A stretch of DNA of 64,000 nt, from the NCBI GenBank assembly GCA_031420415.1, contig JANOMT010000056.1:1-64000 (forward strand), given 5' to 3'. Position 1 is the first letter of the stretch. Every line of letters starts with the position of its first letter. The stretch comes from JANYGA01 sp031420415 (GTDB taxonomy: Bacteria > Vulcanimicrobiota > Vulcanimicrobiia > Vulcanimicrobiales > Vulcanimicrobiaceae). Both the position numbers and the translations under genes were made by a program. Shown in pieces: positions 17,117-25,687 of this stretch. The notes under the pieces are model-generated. The model worked only from the letters and a program-made list of their open reading frames with translations, was not told where the DNA came from and did no database searches.

Positions 17117-18520
17117 ATGGCCGTCCGAACGCGCCCCGACCCGACATTGTATCCCTCGCCGAAAATCGCGATGGAGTCCCCTCGTGAACGCTACGGATAC
17201 GTCGCGTTACTGAGACCGGGGGGGACGGCGGCCGATGCGCTCGGCGTGATCGACCTCGACCCCGCCTCAAAGACATATTCTCAAGTGGTTCACAAAGTCG
17301 AGCTTCCGAACATCGGTGACGAGTTGCATCACTATGGCTGGAACTCGTGTAGTTCGATGCTCTGCCCCACGAGCGGCCACCCATTTACCGAACGTCGGTA
17401 TCTGATCGTGCCGGGTATACGCTCGTCGCGCATCTACATCATCGACACGAAGCCCGATCCGCGCCAAGCTCGTATCGTGAAGACGATCGAGGCGGATGAA
17501 ATTTTGCGCAAGACGGGCTACTCGCGACCGCACACCGTGCATTGCGGGCCCGAGGGAATTTACATCAGCACGCTCGGCGGCAGAGGCGAGCGAGGCGATG
17601 AGAGTCCGGCCGGTATTTTCGTTCTCGATTGCGAGACCTTCGAGATCCGCGGCGCATGGGAAGCCGATCGCGGATCGCAACGCCTCGGCTACGATTATTG
17701 GTGGAATATTCCGCAGAACTACATGGTATCGAGTGAGTGGGGAACCCCACCGCAGTTCGAAAGCGGAATCGTGCCCGCCGATCTTCTCGCGAACCGATAC
17801 GGCCACAGCATTCACTTCTGGAATCTGCGTGAGCGGCGGAACATCCAGACGATCGATCTTGGCGCCAATCATCAAATGGCACTCGAGATACGCCCGGCAC
17901 ACGACCCGGCCAAAGAATATGGTTTTCTCGGCGTCGTCATCGACTCGACCAATCTCGAAGGCTCAATCTGGACGTGGTATCGCGAAAACGGCACGTTCAA
18001 GGCGCGCAAAACGGCGGTCATACCGCCCGAGCCAGCGGACCCCGCGCATTTACCCGAACTGCTCAAAGGTTTTGGGGCGGTGCCGCCGCTCATCACGGAT
18101 ATCGATCTCTCACTCGACGATCGCTATCTTTACGTCGCCTGTTGGGGCACGGGCGAACTTCGTCAATACGATGTGGGCGACCCGATGGCGCCGCAACTCT
18201 CGGGCTCCGTGCGAATCGGCGGGATTGCCGAACACCGGCCGCATGCCGGCGGGCAGCCGTTCGCGGGCGGTCCGCAGATGATCGAGATCAGTCGCGACGG
18301 CGAACGCATCTACTTCACGAATTCGCTTTACAGCACGTGGGACGACCAATTCTACCCCGCGGGGATGCCGGGACAACTCGCGCTAGCAACGATGACGGCC
18401 GGTGGCGGTTTTGCGCTCGATCCCAAATTTCTTATCGAGATGGATGATGGCTACCGCGCGCACCAGGTGCGCTTGGAAGGCGGGGATTGCTCGACGGAAA
18501 GTTTCTGTTTCTCGTCCTGA
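17117..18520 (+). CDS. Selenium-binding protein / methanethiol oxidase family (SBP56)
   Basis: This 467-residue protein is full length for the SBP56 family. Diagnostic segments are present: LHHYGWNSCSSMLCP, RPHTVHCGPEGIYIS, YDYWWNIPQNYMVSSEWGTP, YLYVACWGTGELRQYDV and GGPQMIEISRDGERIYFTNS. Characterised bacterial members oxidise methanethiol to formaldehyde, sulfide and peroxide in a copper-dependent way; the human member binds selenium. The start at 17117 has GAGGAG 6 nt upstream, and the longer upstream frame is Arg-rich noise. No Sec signal is seen. It shares TGATG with a downstream membrane protein, so the two are translationally coupled. Confidence 0.9.
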   Translation: MAVRTRPDPTLYPSPKIAMESPRERYGYVALLRPGGTAADALGVIDLDPASKTYSQVVHKVELPNIGDELHHYGWNSCSSMLCPTSGHPFTERRYLIVPGIRSSRIYIIDTKPDPRQARIVKTIEADEILRKTGYSRPHTVHCGPEGIYISTLGGRGERGDESPAGIFVLDCETFEIRGAWEADRGSQRLGYDYWWNIPQNYMVSSEWGTPPQFESGIVPADLLANRYGHSIHFWNLRERRNIQTIDLGANHQMALEIRPAHDPAKEYGFLGVVIDSTNLEGSIWTWYRENGTFKARKTAVIPPEPADPAHLPELLKGFGAVPPLITDIDLSLDDRYLYVACWGTGELRQYDVGDPMAPQLSGSVRIGGIAEHRPHAGGQPFAGGPQMIEISRDGERIYFTNSLYSTWDDQFYPAGMPGQLALATMTAGGGFALDPKFLIEMDDGYRAHQVRLEGGDCSTESFCFSS

Positions 18521-19221
18521 TGGACCCGATGCTCAACTGGTCGATGATCGTTGCTATGGGATTGTACCAAGGCGTCAATCCGCCAATGGGTTGGCTCCTG
18601 GCCTCCGGGCGCTGTTTGCAACAGCGCTCGGGGCGCCCGCTGCTGGGAACGATTGCGGCACTCGCGTGGGGGCATTATCTCGCGATGGTCGCGGTGCTCG
18701 TTCCAGCGGCACTGCTTTTGCTGTGGAGTACGCTGCATCCGCACTCGCTCGTCGCGTCGTTCGTGCTTCGGCTCGACCGCGCGTTCGTCGCACTTGCCGT
18801 CGTTTACGCTGCCTTCGGCGCCTACAAAATCATCCGCCCGCGTCATCCCATCATGCTGGCTCGCATCCATCCCGATCGAAAAATCTGGTGGTCGTTCGTG
18901 ATGGCGTTCTTGCATTGCGGCTCGCCCGTTATGATGCTCGCACCATTCTTCGTTCTCGCCGCGCCCTACACTACCCCGATGTGCGGTATCAATGGTACGG
19001 CGTATGCGATGCTCGCCCTCGCGCTCATCGTACCGGCGGTCATGGTCGTGCCGTTGGCTTCAGTTGCTCTGGGCATCGCGTGGTTCGTATGGCGCCGACT
19101 TGGTCTGCGCGCGCTTACGCGCGTGTGGCTCAATTTCGATCTCGGCTGGGCCGTAAGCTACCTCGTGATGGCATGGATGGCCGTCGGCATGGGTCGGGTG
19201 GGCATGGGAATCGGCCACTAA
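18520..19221 (+). CDS. Multi-pass membrane protein coupled to SBP56
   Basis: A 233-residue protein with about five or six hydrophobic helices, beginning MDPMLNWSMIVAMGLYQGVN and ending GRVGMGIGH. A loop motif PRHPIMLARIHPDRKIWWSF sits between helices and a HCGSPVMMLAPF segment carries a conserved-looking His-Cys. The ATG at 18520 overlaps the TGA of the SBP56 gene by one base; an earlier ATG 11 codons upstream is possible. The family is not recognised. Coupling suggests a membrane partner, perhaps in transport or anchoring of the sulfur-oxidation step, but this is inference. Confidence 0.7.
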   Translation: MDPMLNWSMIVAMGLYQGVNPPMGWLLASGRCLQQRSGRPLLGTIAALAWGHYLAMVAVLVPAALLLLWSTLHPHSLVASFVLRLDRAFVALAVVYAAFGAYKIIRPRHPIMLARIHPDRKIWWSFVMAFLHCGSPVMMLAPFFVLAAPYTTPMCGINGTAYAMLALALIVPAVMVVPLASVALGIAWFVWRRLGLRALTRVWLNFDLGWAVSYLVMAWMAVGMGRVGMGIGH

Positions 19222-19328
19222 TGCCGACCGTTCTCGTCGCGCGCGAGACGCTGCACGTCTTCATGGGGTTCGATGCGGATACGTTGCTGAGAAGCCCCGC
19301 GTGCGCGTGGCGCAGCGACGAGTAAATT

Positions 19329-20123
19329 TTAACGCACCGCGTCCGCGACTAATCGTCGAATGTCCGCGGCTAGCTCAGCCGGACGTTCGCCTGGGAGAAA
19401 GTGACGCGCATTTGAGTAGATCGAGAGGCGACCGAGGCGTGCAGCTGACGCGGTACGTTGTGCTTGCCGTATGGCGAAGAACGGATCGCGGTCGCCCCAG
19501 GCGACCAGAACTGGAATATCGAGTTCGCGCAATGTTCCTTCGATGGGCGCATAAAGTTCGCTGAGACCGCGCAGGGCGTTCCTGAAAATGGTCCCGATCG
19601 CGGCGGTTTGTCGCTCATCGCCGAGATAGTCGACGCTCTTTAGCGCTTTACTCGAGCCTTGACGGATCATGAATGCGAGCGCGGACCGTGAGAACAAAAG
19701 CCGTGCGGCCAGATTGCCGACGATCGGCCACGTAACGCCTCGAATTGGAAACGGAATCGGAGTGTCGCCGAAAACATTTGCCGCGACGAGGCCGACACCC
19801 CTCACCGTGCGGCGCATCTCGGCGTCGCGCAACATCGCTAGCGCGACGGGGCCGCCAAAGTCGTGTCCCACAACGATCGGCCGAACTGCGCCGGCTTTCG
19901 TAAGCGCATCGCGCAGTGCGCTACCTTGGGCATCGACCCATAAATCGTCGAACGAATGGGGCCGTTCGCTTTCGCCGAAACCCAAAAGATCTGGAACGAA
20001 GACGCGGTGCTCGCCGGCAAGTATCGAAGCGACTTCGTGCCAGACAGCACCAGAACCCGGGATGCCATGAACCAGCGCCACGTGCGGGCCGTCACCTTCA
20101 TAGACATCGACGTGCATTTTCAT
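19329..20123 (-). CDS. Alpha/beta hydrolase (epoxide hydrolase/dehalogenase type)
   Basis: This 264-residue protein shows the alpha/beta-hydrolase pattern: HGIPGSG oxyanion turn (~19-25), DLLGFGESERP, nucleophile elbow GHDFGG (~93-98) with Asp as nucleophile, acid in AWGDRDPF and the catalytic His in NARHFLPGERP. An Asp nucleophile is typical of epoxide hydrolases and haloalkane dehalogenases, not esterases, so hydrolysis through a covalent alkyl-enzyme is likely. No signal peptide. It is convergent with the SBP56 operon and stands alone. Confidence 0.85.
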   Translation of the reverse strand: MKMHVDVYEGDGPHVALVHGIPGSGAVWHEVASILAGEHRVFVPDLLGFGESERPHSFDDLWVDAQGSALRDALTKAGAVRPIVVGHDFGGPVALAMLRDAEMRRTVRGVGLVAANVFGDTPIPFPIRGVTWPIVGNLAARLLFSRSALAFMIRQGSSKALKSVDYLGDERQTAAIGTIFRNALRGLSELYAPIEGTLRELDIPVLVAWGDRDPFFAIRQAQRTASAARLGRLSIYSNARHFLPGERPAELAADIRRLVADAVR

Positions 20124-21021
20124 CAGTCACCGCAAGGCTATGGAGCGACAGCGTCTTATCGCGCATCCCGAAGAGCTTGCCATAGGTACGCGAACATGGG
20201 GCAATCGCGCAAGTTGTAAGGCGCCAGCGAGCCGCAGGGCCTCATCGTGCGGGTTCGAGCCTCGAATATTTTTAACGCGGCTCGGGAAGCGCATCTCTAA
20301 CGCCCTGCTAGAGTATCCCGATGCCGTGGCCGATGAACTGATCGTCGGGTTCGGCTGTTATCGATTCGCCGCACGGCGGGCGGCCGATCGAGCATTTCGT
20401 TACCATAGCAATCTCCTATTCCGAGTGAGGGCGGAAGACGTCTAGAGACGATTTGCTTTCGAAGCGTTCCCCGGAACCCTGCTAGCGCCGCCTCCACCAA
20501 CGGGCATCTTAAATAAAGCTGGCCTGATCGGCTGACGCCTCAGCCCTTATAGCTGCACCCGCTTCCTAGGTGCTTAAGTCGGGCCGAACAAGATAAATAA
20601 ATGTCGACTTCAACGGATGTCTTCGAACAGCAACGCACGAGCCACGCCACGTTTGGCGAGCGATTCTTTGCGTGGAATCCGATTACTTCCGAGAAGCGCA
20701 CTCGATCGACTCGGCAACGTCGTAGCCGATCTTCACCAAGCTGGCAAAACCGTCCGATCAGAAAAATCTTGCCTTTGATTCACGAGTATCAAACCGAGCC
20801 GTGCCGAAATTTTCGGCAAGCACCAAGGTGGGCAACAAAATTACGACTCATGGCCGCGCCGACTTCAAGAAGCGAGCGTTACGGCTCACCGTCGATCGTG
20901 GCTTTCACGTCAACGACCCAGAGCTACCTCGATCCGCATTCAAGCCAAACGCTTGCGAGCACTCTCGCTAGAGAACGGGTCCATGAAAACGGCTTCGCCA
21001 CAGGGCGGGCCTTGCTTTTCG
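20124..21021. other. 900-bp region without intact gene
   Basis: No complete gene is visible. A long plus frame from 20601 runs into the GntR gene but its text is low-complexity Arg/Ser. A short shifted stretch near 20700-20780 (LDRLGNVVADLHQAGKTV) looks like a coding relic. A T-arm-like GGGTTCGAGCC near 20251 is not part of a foldable tRNA. Confidence 0.4.
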
Positions 21022-21030
21022 TGATATATC
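21022..21030 (+). promoter_or_regulatory. Candidate GntR operator upstream of its own gene
   Basis: TGATATATC lies 12 nt before the GntR start codon. The same nine bases occur inside the perfect palindrome at the hydroxylase promoter (21740-21748). Sharing by the two adjacent genes suggests autoregulation. Confidence 0.5.
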
Positions 21031-21041
21031 TCGAAGTAGTC

Positions 21042-21713
21042 ATGAAAGGAGCGCCGGTCGTACGAAAGACCATTATTTCGAGCTTGACGGACCAAGCGTA
21101 CGAGCGTCTCGAGGAACTCATTGTCACGCTCGAGCTCGCGCCAGGTTCTCTTCTATCCGAACCGGATTTGAGCGCGCGTTTGCAGATCGGACGAACGCCG
21201 ATTCGCGAAGCGTTGCAACGTCTCGCACGCGAAAAATTAGTCGTGATCTTGCCGCGGCGCGGCATGTTCGTTTCCGACATCAACGTGCAGAATCAATTGA
21301 AGTTGCTCGAGCTTCGCCGTGAAATCGAACGCCTTCTCGCGCGCCTCGCTGCACGTCGAGCATCGCCGCAGCAGCGCCGCGCGCTCGATCGCGTTGCCAC
21401 CGCCATGGAAGACGCAGCCGCGAGTAACGACGATCGGGCTTTCATGCGTGCGGATCTCAAGTTAAACGAACTCATTACCACGAGCGCGCAGAACGTTTTT
21501 GCGACGCAATCGATGAGTCTCTGGCACGGTCTTTCCCGGCGCTTCTGGTATCAGCATTACCGCACCGTGGCGGATTTACCGCTGGCCGCAGAGCTTCATG
21601 CGAAACTCGCACGTGCGGTAAGCGGGCGCGATGAGGAGACGGCAGCGGCAGCATGCGATCGTCTCCTAAACTATCTCGAAGAATTTACGCGCGCGACGGT
21701 TTCCGGGACTTGA
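21042..21713 (+). CDS. GntR/FadR-family transcriptional regulator
   Basis: This 223-residue protein has an N-terminal winged helix of GntR type: AYERLEELIVTLELAPGSLL, SEPDLSARLQIGRTPIREAL and LPRRGMFVSD. An all-helical FadR/FCD-like ligand domain follows (~85-220) with ELRREIERLLARLAA. FadR-type members bind a small acid or metal-bound ligand and release DNA. The chosen ATG has AGTAGT, not a strong Shine-Dalgarno, but the family alignment begins here and the upstream frame is noise. It ends 57 nt before the hydroxylase gene, whose promoter carries a matching palindrome. Confidence 0.88.
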   Translation: MKGAPVVRKTIISSLTDQAYERLEELIVTLELAPGSLLSEPDLSARLQIGRTPIREALQRLAREKLVVILPRRGMFVSDINVQNQLKLLELRREIERLLARLAARRASPQQRRALDRVATAMEDAAASNDDRAFMRADLKLNELITTSAQNVFATQSMSLWHGLSRRFWYQHYRTVADLPLAAELHAKLARAVSGRDEETAAAACDRLLNYLEEFTRATVSGT

Positions 21714-21750
21714 CACTGCGCGTGAAACTAATATACTGCTGATATATCAG
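21710..21750 (+). promoter_or_regulatory. Strong promoter with palindromic operator
   Basis: TTGACA (21710-21715), a 16-bp spacer and TATACT (21732-21737) form a near-consensus sigma70 promoter. A perfect 12-bp palindrome CTGATATATCAG (21739-21750) directly follows the -10, over the expected start site. A protein bound there would block transcription; the neighbouring GntR regulator is the obvious candidate. Confidence 0.7.
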
Positions 21751-21770
21751 ATTTCCCGAGGGGGTTCGCT

Positions 21771-22625
21771 ATGACTGCAATCGCTGTCGCTCCTATCACC
21801 GACGCATTTATCGAGCGCGATCTCGCGCGAATCGGCGAATTCCGCACGGAATACCGCTCGCGTTTCGCAGACAAGCCCTATTTTGGGCCCGCTCACGCTG
21901 CGACGATCGCAGCCATCGGCGCGACCGCCCTTGCAACCTACTTTACCGCACTTCGCAAACCGCTCAAAGCAGCGGAGCTCGCGATCGTACCGGCGACGTT
22001 CCTCGCGTGCAATCTCGTCGAATGGGCGATGCACAACTACGTGATGCACGTGCCGCGCAAGGGACCACTCGGCGCCGCGATGGAGATTTATACGCGTCAC
22101 ACACTCAACCACCACCAGTTCTTCAGCCGCGAGCGCATGACGTACGACGACGTCAACGACTACCGGATCGTTTTCTTCCCGCCGGTCGCGCTGTTATCAC
22201 TCATCGCGCTTTCCGCGGGGCCGGCGGCACTGCTCGGAAAACTGTTTAAGTCCCGTAACGTCGGATTACTCTTTATGATGACGACGACGGGGATGTATCT
22301 CGTTTACGAAACGTTTCACTACTGCTGCCATCTCGAAGACAATTCATTTCTACGCCATATGCCGTTCATCAATACCATCCGGCGCCATCATGCCGCCCAT
22401 CATGACAAGCGCGTAATGAAAGAGCGTAATATGAATCTCACGTTTCCGATTGCCGATTGGCTATTCCGAACGAGCGACCTCGATCGCGGGCTCATCGGTC
22501 ATATTTTTAACGGCTATGACGAGACGCACGTGAAACCCGAGTTCACCGCGGATGGACTGCGTCGGCAGGCTGTCGCCGCTGCGAACGAACGCGCCGCACG
22601 TGCCGAAATGTTTATGCCGGCCTAG
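21771..22625 (+). CDS. Sterol desaturase / fatty acid hydroxylase-type membrane enzyme
   Basis: A 284-residue di-iron membrane oxygenase candidate. Histidine clusters occur in order as HNYVMH, RHTLNHHQFF, ETFHYCCH and RRHHAAHHDKR, matching the four-box pattern of the FA hydroxylase superfamily. Hydrophobic helices lie at about residues 45-65, 80-98, 145-180 and 185-205. It hydroxylates or desaturates an unknown lipid using O2. The gene is probably controlled by the upstream GntR protein through the operator at 21739-21750. It converges with the nine-gene cluster on the other strand. Confidence 0.85.
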   Translation: MTAIAVAPITDAFIERDLARIGEFRTEYRSRFADKPYFGPAHAATIAAIGATALATYFTALRKPLKAAELAIVPATFLACNLVEWAMHNYVMHVPRKGPLGAAMEIYTRHTLNHHQFFSRERMTYDDVNDYRIVFFPPVALLSLIALSAGPAALLGKLFKSRNVGLLFMMTTTGMYLVYETFHYCCHLEDNSFLRHMPFINTIRRHHAAHHDKRVMKERNMNLTFPIADWLFRTSDLDRGLIGHIFNGYDETHVKPEFTADGLRRQAVAAANERAARAEMFMPA

Positions 22626-22837
22626 GTGTTCGGGATCCATTCTCTTCGCCGCCGGAAGCAAAGGCGATAACGCTCGCGGGAAGCTCGCGACGTGCGGGTG
22701 CGAGCACGGTGACGCAAAGCAGGGTGGCGGCCGTAACGAGCCTGGTGAGAGAAGCGATGACGATCGTCGTGAGTTCGAACGAGACAACGCTCGTGCTCGC
22801 GATCCTTGACCGAGTACGAACGGTCGGCGTGTCGCCC

Positions 22838-23623
22838 CTACAGCACGATCGCGGCCCATGCCGAGTCGTGACTGCGGAATGCTTCGCGGGGTGCATCCAC
22901 TCCGAAACGACGGCCCTCGGCGAGAGCGAATTCTGCCAGCGCGTCTCGCATCGTGTCTTCGCCGCCGAACTGAAACCCGAGCTGCGATGCGTACGCCGCG
23001 CACGCGTCGAGTTTGGCTGCAAGCGCGCGGGCGTCGAGCGCGAAGGCGACCGTCGTTGGCGTTTTCGATGCGAGCGGTTCGCTCGGATCCGCGAGCGGTT
23101 CGCGCAGTACGTATGGCGCGTCCCGATACCACATGGTGCGTGGCGTATGCGCGGGCGCGTCCGCTATCGCGAGGACGGCGTCGCGCACCCGTCGATGATC
23201 GACGTGTGCGCCCAGTGCTTGCGGCGCAAAGATTGCATCGGAGCCACGTACGCACTCGCGTAGCCGCTCTTCGAGCGCGCCTGCAATCGTATCGGTCGGC
23301 GTAAAGTCGCCGAAAAGGGCGGCGGCGGAGTCGTAGCCGCGATGCGGCGCTTCTGCAAATTCGAGCCGTGTTACCTCAGAGAACGCGAGCGCATGCGCCG
23401 CACCGTCGTCTTCCGCACGTCGTAACGAGAGGTAATCGACGTCGGCTGCGAGTCCCTTATCGAGCTGGCACGCGAGAGCGAAGCCGGTTGGGCGCGGGAC
23501 CGATTTCGTGAAGACGGTACAAAGCGTCGTGGTCCACCCGCGCATCGCGAGTGCGAAGGCGGTCCCACCGCATGAAAACGCGACGTCGTCGTAATGGGGC
23601 GAGAGAAAGAGCGCGCGCGGCAT
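22838..23623 (-). CDS. PIG-L family N-deacetylase (MshB/BshB-like)
   Basis: This 261-residue protein carries the PIG-L metal-site motif as SPHYDDVAFSCGG (canonical AHPDDE) at 8-20 and the second motif as APQALGAHVDHRRV. Members remove the acetyl group from GlcNAc conjugates such as GlcNAc-inositol (MshB) or GlcNAc-malate (BshB). The ATG shares TGATG with the stop of the glycosyltransferase gene; an upstream frame extension is Arg-rich noise. It is the last gene of the nine-gene unit. Together with MIPS and GT4 it suggests synthesis of a glucosaminyl-inositol-like core, but the actual substrate is not known. Confidence 0.88.
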   Translation of the reverse strand: MPRALFLSPHYDDVAFSCGGTAFALAMRGWTTTLCTVFTKSVPRPTGFALACQLDKGLAADVDYLSLRRAEDDGAAHALAFSEVTRLEFAEAPHRGYDSAAALFGDFTPTDTIAGALEERLRECVRGSDAIFAPQALGAHVDHRRVRDAVLAIADAPAHTPRTMWYRDAPYVLREPLADPSEPLASKTPTTVAFALDARALAAKLDACAAYASQLGFQFGGEDTMRDALAEFALAEGRRFGVDAPREAFRSHDSAWAAIVL

Positions 23624-24852
23624 CAGAGCAGATGCGGCGTCGCGCGGAAGCGGCACGCTTCGATTGCGATCGGCTCGAACGGTTCGCGTGATGGCACGCC
23701 GAGCGCGATCGCATCGCGATAGGCATCGAGAATGAGCGCTGCGACTGCGAACCACGAGTAGGTGCGGCGACATTCCATCAGCGCGGTCGAGGCGAGACGT
23801 TCGCGCAGCGCACCGTCCGTCAACAGTCGTTCGAGCGCGGACGCAAGCGCCGCACGATCGCCCGCTTCGGTGAGGAGGGCGTTTTCGTCGTCACGCAGAC
23901 AATCGACCACGCCGACCGAGCGGCACGAAACGGTGGGCAAGCCGCTCGCCATCGCCTCGAGAATGGTATTTGAGAAGCCCTCGGCGTATGTCGGGCTCAC
24001 GAAGATATCGCCCTCGCGATAGACCGCCGAAACGTCATCGTACGCGACGTACCCGCGCATCTCGACGCGGTCTTCGAGTCCAGCTTCGGCGATCGCATCG
24101 CGCGTCGCTTGGACATCGGGACCGATCCCGGAAACGATCGCGCGAAACGAGTGGCGCGTTGCGAGCATACCGAGCGCCGTGATGAAATCGAGGACGCCTT
24201 TGCGTCGATCGACGCGCCCGTGATAGAGCAACACGGGGACAGGCGCGAGTGCGCCCGGAGCGCGTCCGGCAAGCGGATGGAATCGTTCCGTATCGACCGC
24301 ACCCGGAACGATCGTGAAACGTTCGCGTGCGATGCCGAGGCGCTCGGAAACTTCGGTACGAAACGAATCGCCGCCGATGAGTACGGGGCCGCCGCAATCG
24401 AGCACGCGCCGCATCGCGGTCTCGTGCGTACGGCAACACGATCCGACCCAATGCCCGTCGCCGCCTTGGATGCTCGTCACGCATGGGACCCCAAGCTCGC
24501 GGCTCGCGAGTAAAACGGCGTAACCGGTCGGATAGCCGTATTGCGCATGGAGGACGTCGAAGGGCGCGCGCGCGTGTTCGCTCCGGATCGTCGCGACGAG
24601 GTCGGCGACATCGCGCTCGAAGTCGCCGCCGTCCTGTTCGCCGAGTTGCTCGCGCCCGATGACGCGGACGCCGTCGACCGGCGGCGGCGGCCCGCCACCG
24701 TACACCGAGACGCCGAAGGCATCCCCGCGATACTGCGCGATCATCGTCACGTCGTGGCCGCCTGCGACCAAACGCCGCAAGAGATTCTGGGCGTACACGC
24801 TCATGCCGGAGATCGCCGGGAAATACCGGCGACTGACAAAGCAGATGCGCAT
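23623..24852 (-). CDS. Family 4 glycosyltransferase (MshA-like position)
   Basis: A 409-residue GT-B fold enzyme with N-terminal RRYFPAISGMSVYAQNLLRR, a linker VPGAVDTERFHPL, acceptor/donor part LLYHGRVDRRKGV and the retaining-GT4 EX7E motif in EGFSNTILEAMASGLP. The C-terminus lacks membrane segments. In the operon it follows the TIM-barrel isomerase by 4 nt and precedes the deacetylase with a 1-base overlap. By analogy with MshA it could transfer GlcNAc to an inositol phosphate; donor and acceptor cannot be read from sequence. Confidence 0.88.
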   Translation of the reverse strand: MRICFVSRRYFPAISGMSVYAQNLLRRLVAGGHDVTMIAQYRGDAFGVSVYGGGPPPPVDGVRVIGREQLGEQDGGDFERDVADLVATIRSEHARAPFDVLHAQYGYPTGYAVLLASRELGVPCVTSIQGGDGHWVGSCCRTHETAMRRVLDCGGPVLIGGDSFRTEVSERLGIARERFTIVPGAVDTERFHPLAGRAPGALAPVPVLLYHGRVDRRKGVLDFITALGMLATRHSFRAIVSGIGPDVQATRDAIAEAGLEDRVEMRGYVAYDDVSAVYREGDIFVSPTYAEGFSNTILEAMASGLPTVSCRSVGVVDCLRDDENALLTEAGDRAALASALERLLTDGALRERLASTALMECRRTYSWFAVAALILDAYRDAIALGVPSREPFEPIAIEACRFRATPHLL

Positions 24853-24856
24853 CGCG

Positions 24857-25687
24857 CTACGCTTCGTGGTCGCGAAGATACTGGAGGGCTAGCGGCACCA
24901 TGACGTCGGCGCGGTGTGCGTCGCGCGAGAGTTCCACGCACACGAGTCGATCGTAGCCGATCTCGCGTAGCGCAGCGAGCACGCTCGCGATATCCATATC
25001 GCCTTCGCCGAAAGGTAGATGCACGTGCTCGCCACGTCGCATATCTTCAACAGATACGGTCGCAAGGTCGGCTGCCGTTTCGCGCACGGCGTTCGCCGGA
25101 TCGCGCTCGCCCGTGACGATCACGTGGCCGGTATCGAGCGCGAGCCGCAGGCCCGGCACGCTACGAGCGATCGCGCGATAATCGTCGATCGTTTCGACGA
25201 GCATGCCGGGTTCCGGTTCGAGCGCCGCAATCGTGCCGAGTTCGCGCGCGCGTTCCGCGACGCTCGCGATGCCCTCGACAAGCCACGCATGCGCGCGCTC
25301 GCGCTCGACTTCCGGCTTCGGAACGCCCGCCCAAAAGGACATCGCTTCGGCTTCCGTCGCCGCCGCGACGACAAGCGCGCGTTGCAGAAAATCGACGCGT
25401 CGGGCGCGGCCCTCCGCAGTCGGCGAGACGAGCGTCGGCTCGTGTTTGGCGCGAGGATCGAGGAGAAAACGCGCGCCCGTTTCGACGACGCAGCCGAGCC
25501 CGAGATTATGAAGTCGCTTTGCGAAACGCGCGAGCGAAGCATCGAAGTCACTCGCGTACGGATCGAGGTGATGATGATCGAGCGTTATCGCGACGCCGTC
25601 GTAGCCGGTCTCGGCGATGAGATCGAGGGCATCGTCGAGGCGGTGGTTCGCGACGCCGTTGGTATTGTACGCATAGCGCAGACTCAT
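24857..25687 (-). CDS. Sugar phosphate isomerase/epimerase-type TIM barrel
   Basis: A 276-residue xylose-isomerase-like barrel (AP endonuclease family 2 fold). Metal-ligand signatures are visible: ITLDHHHLDPY, AALEPEPGML, LALDTGHVIV, HVHLPFGEGDMD and CVELSRDAHRA. IolE, IolI and IolH of inositol catabolism share this fold, which fits a cluster containing inositol phosphate synthase and a Gfo/Idh dehydrogenase. EboE of the ebo/edb cluster is another relative. The start ATG overlaps the YcaO stop by 4 bp. Confidence 0.85.
   Translation of the reverse strand: MSLRYAYNTNGVANHRLDDALDLIAETGYDGVAITLDHHHLDPYASDFDASLARFAKRLHNLGLGCVVETGARFLLDPRAKHEPTLVSPTAEGRARRVDFLQRALVVAAATEAEAMSFWAGVPKPEVERERAHAWLVEGIASVAERARELGTIAALEPEPGMLVETIDDYRAIARSVPGLRLALDTGHVIVTGERDPANAVRETAADLATVSVEDMRRGEHVHLPFGEGDMDIASVLAALREIGYDRLVCVELSRDAHRADVMVPLALQYLRDHEA

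Noticed and set aside
19221..19325. 34-codon ORF directly after the SBP56-linked membrane gene
   Set aside because: It begins with a TAATG overlap but has no purine-rich ribosome site and no recognisable features.
20236..20275. T-arm-like GGGTTCGAGCC suggesting a tRNA
   Set aside because: The T stem pairs at only four of five positions and no acceptor, D or anticodon stem folds around it.
22612..22820. Small exported protein downstream of the PIG-L gene on the minus strand
   Set aside because: A hydrophobic stretch ends in a plausible frame, but there is no in-frame start codon after the PIG-L stop and the end overlaps the hydroxylase gene.
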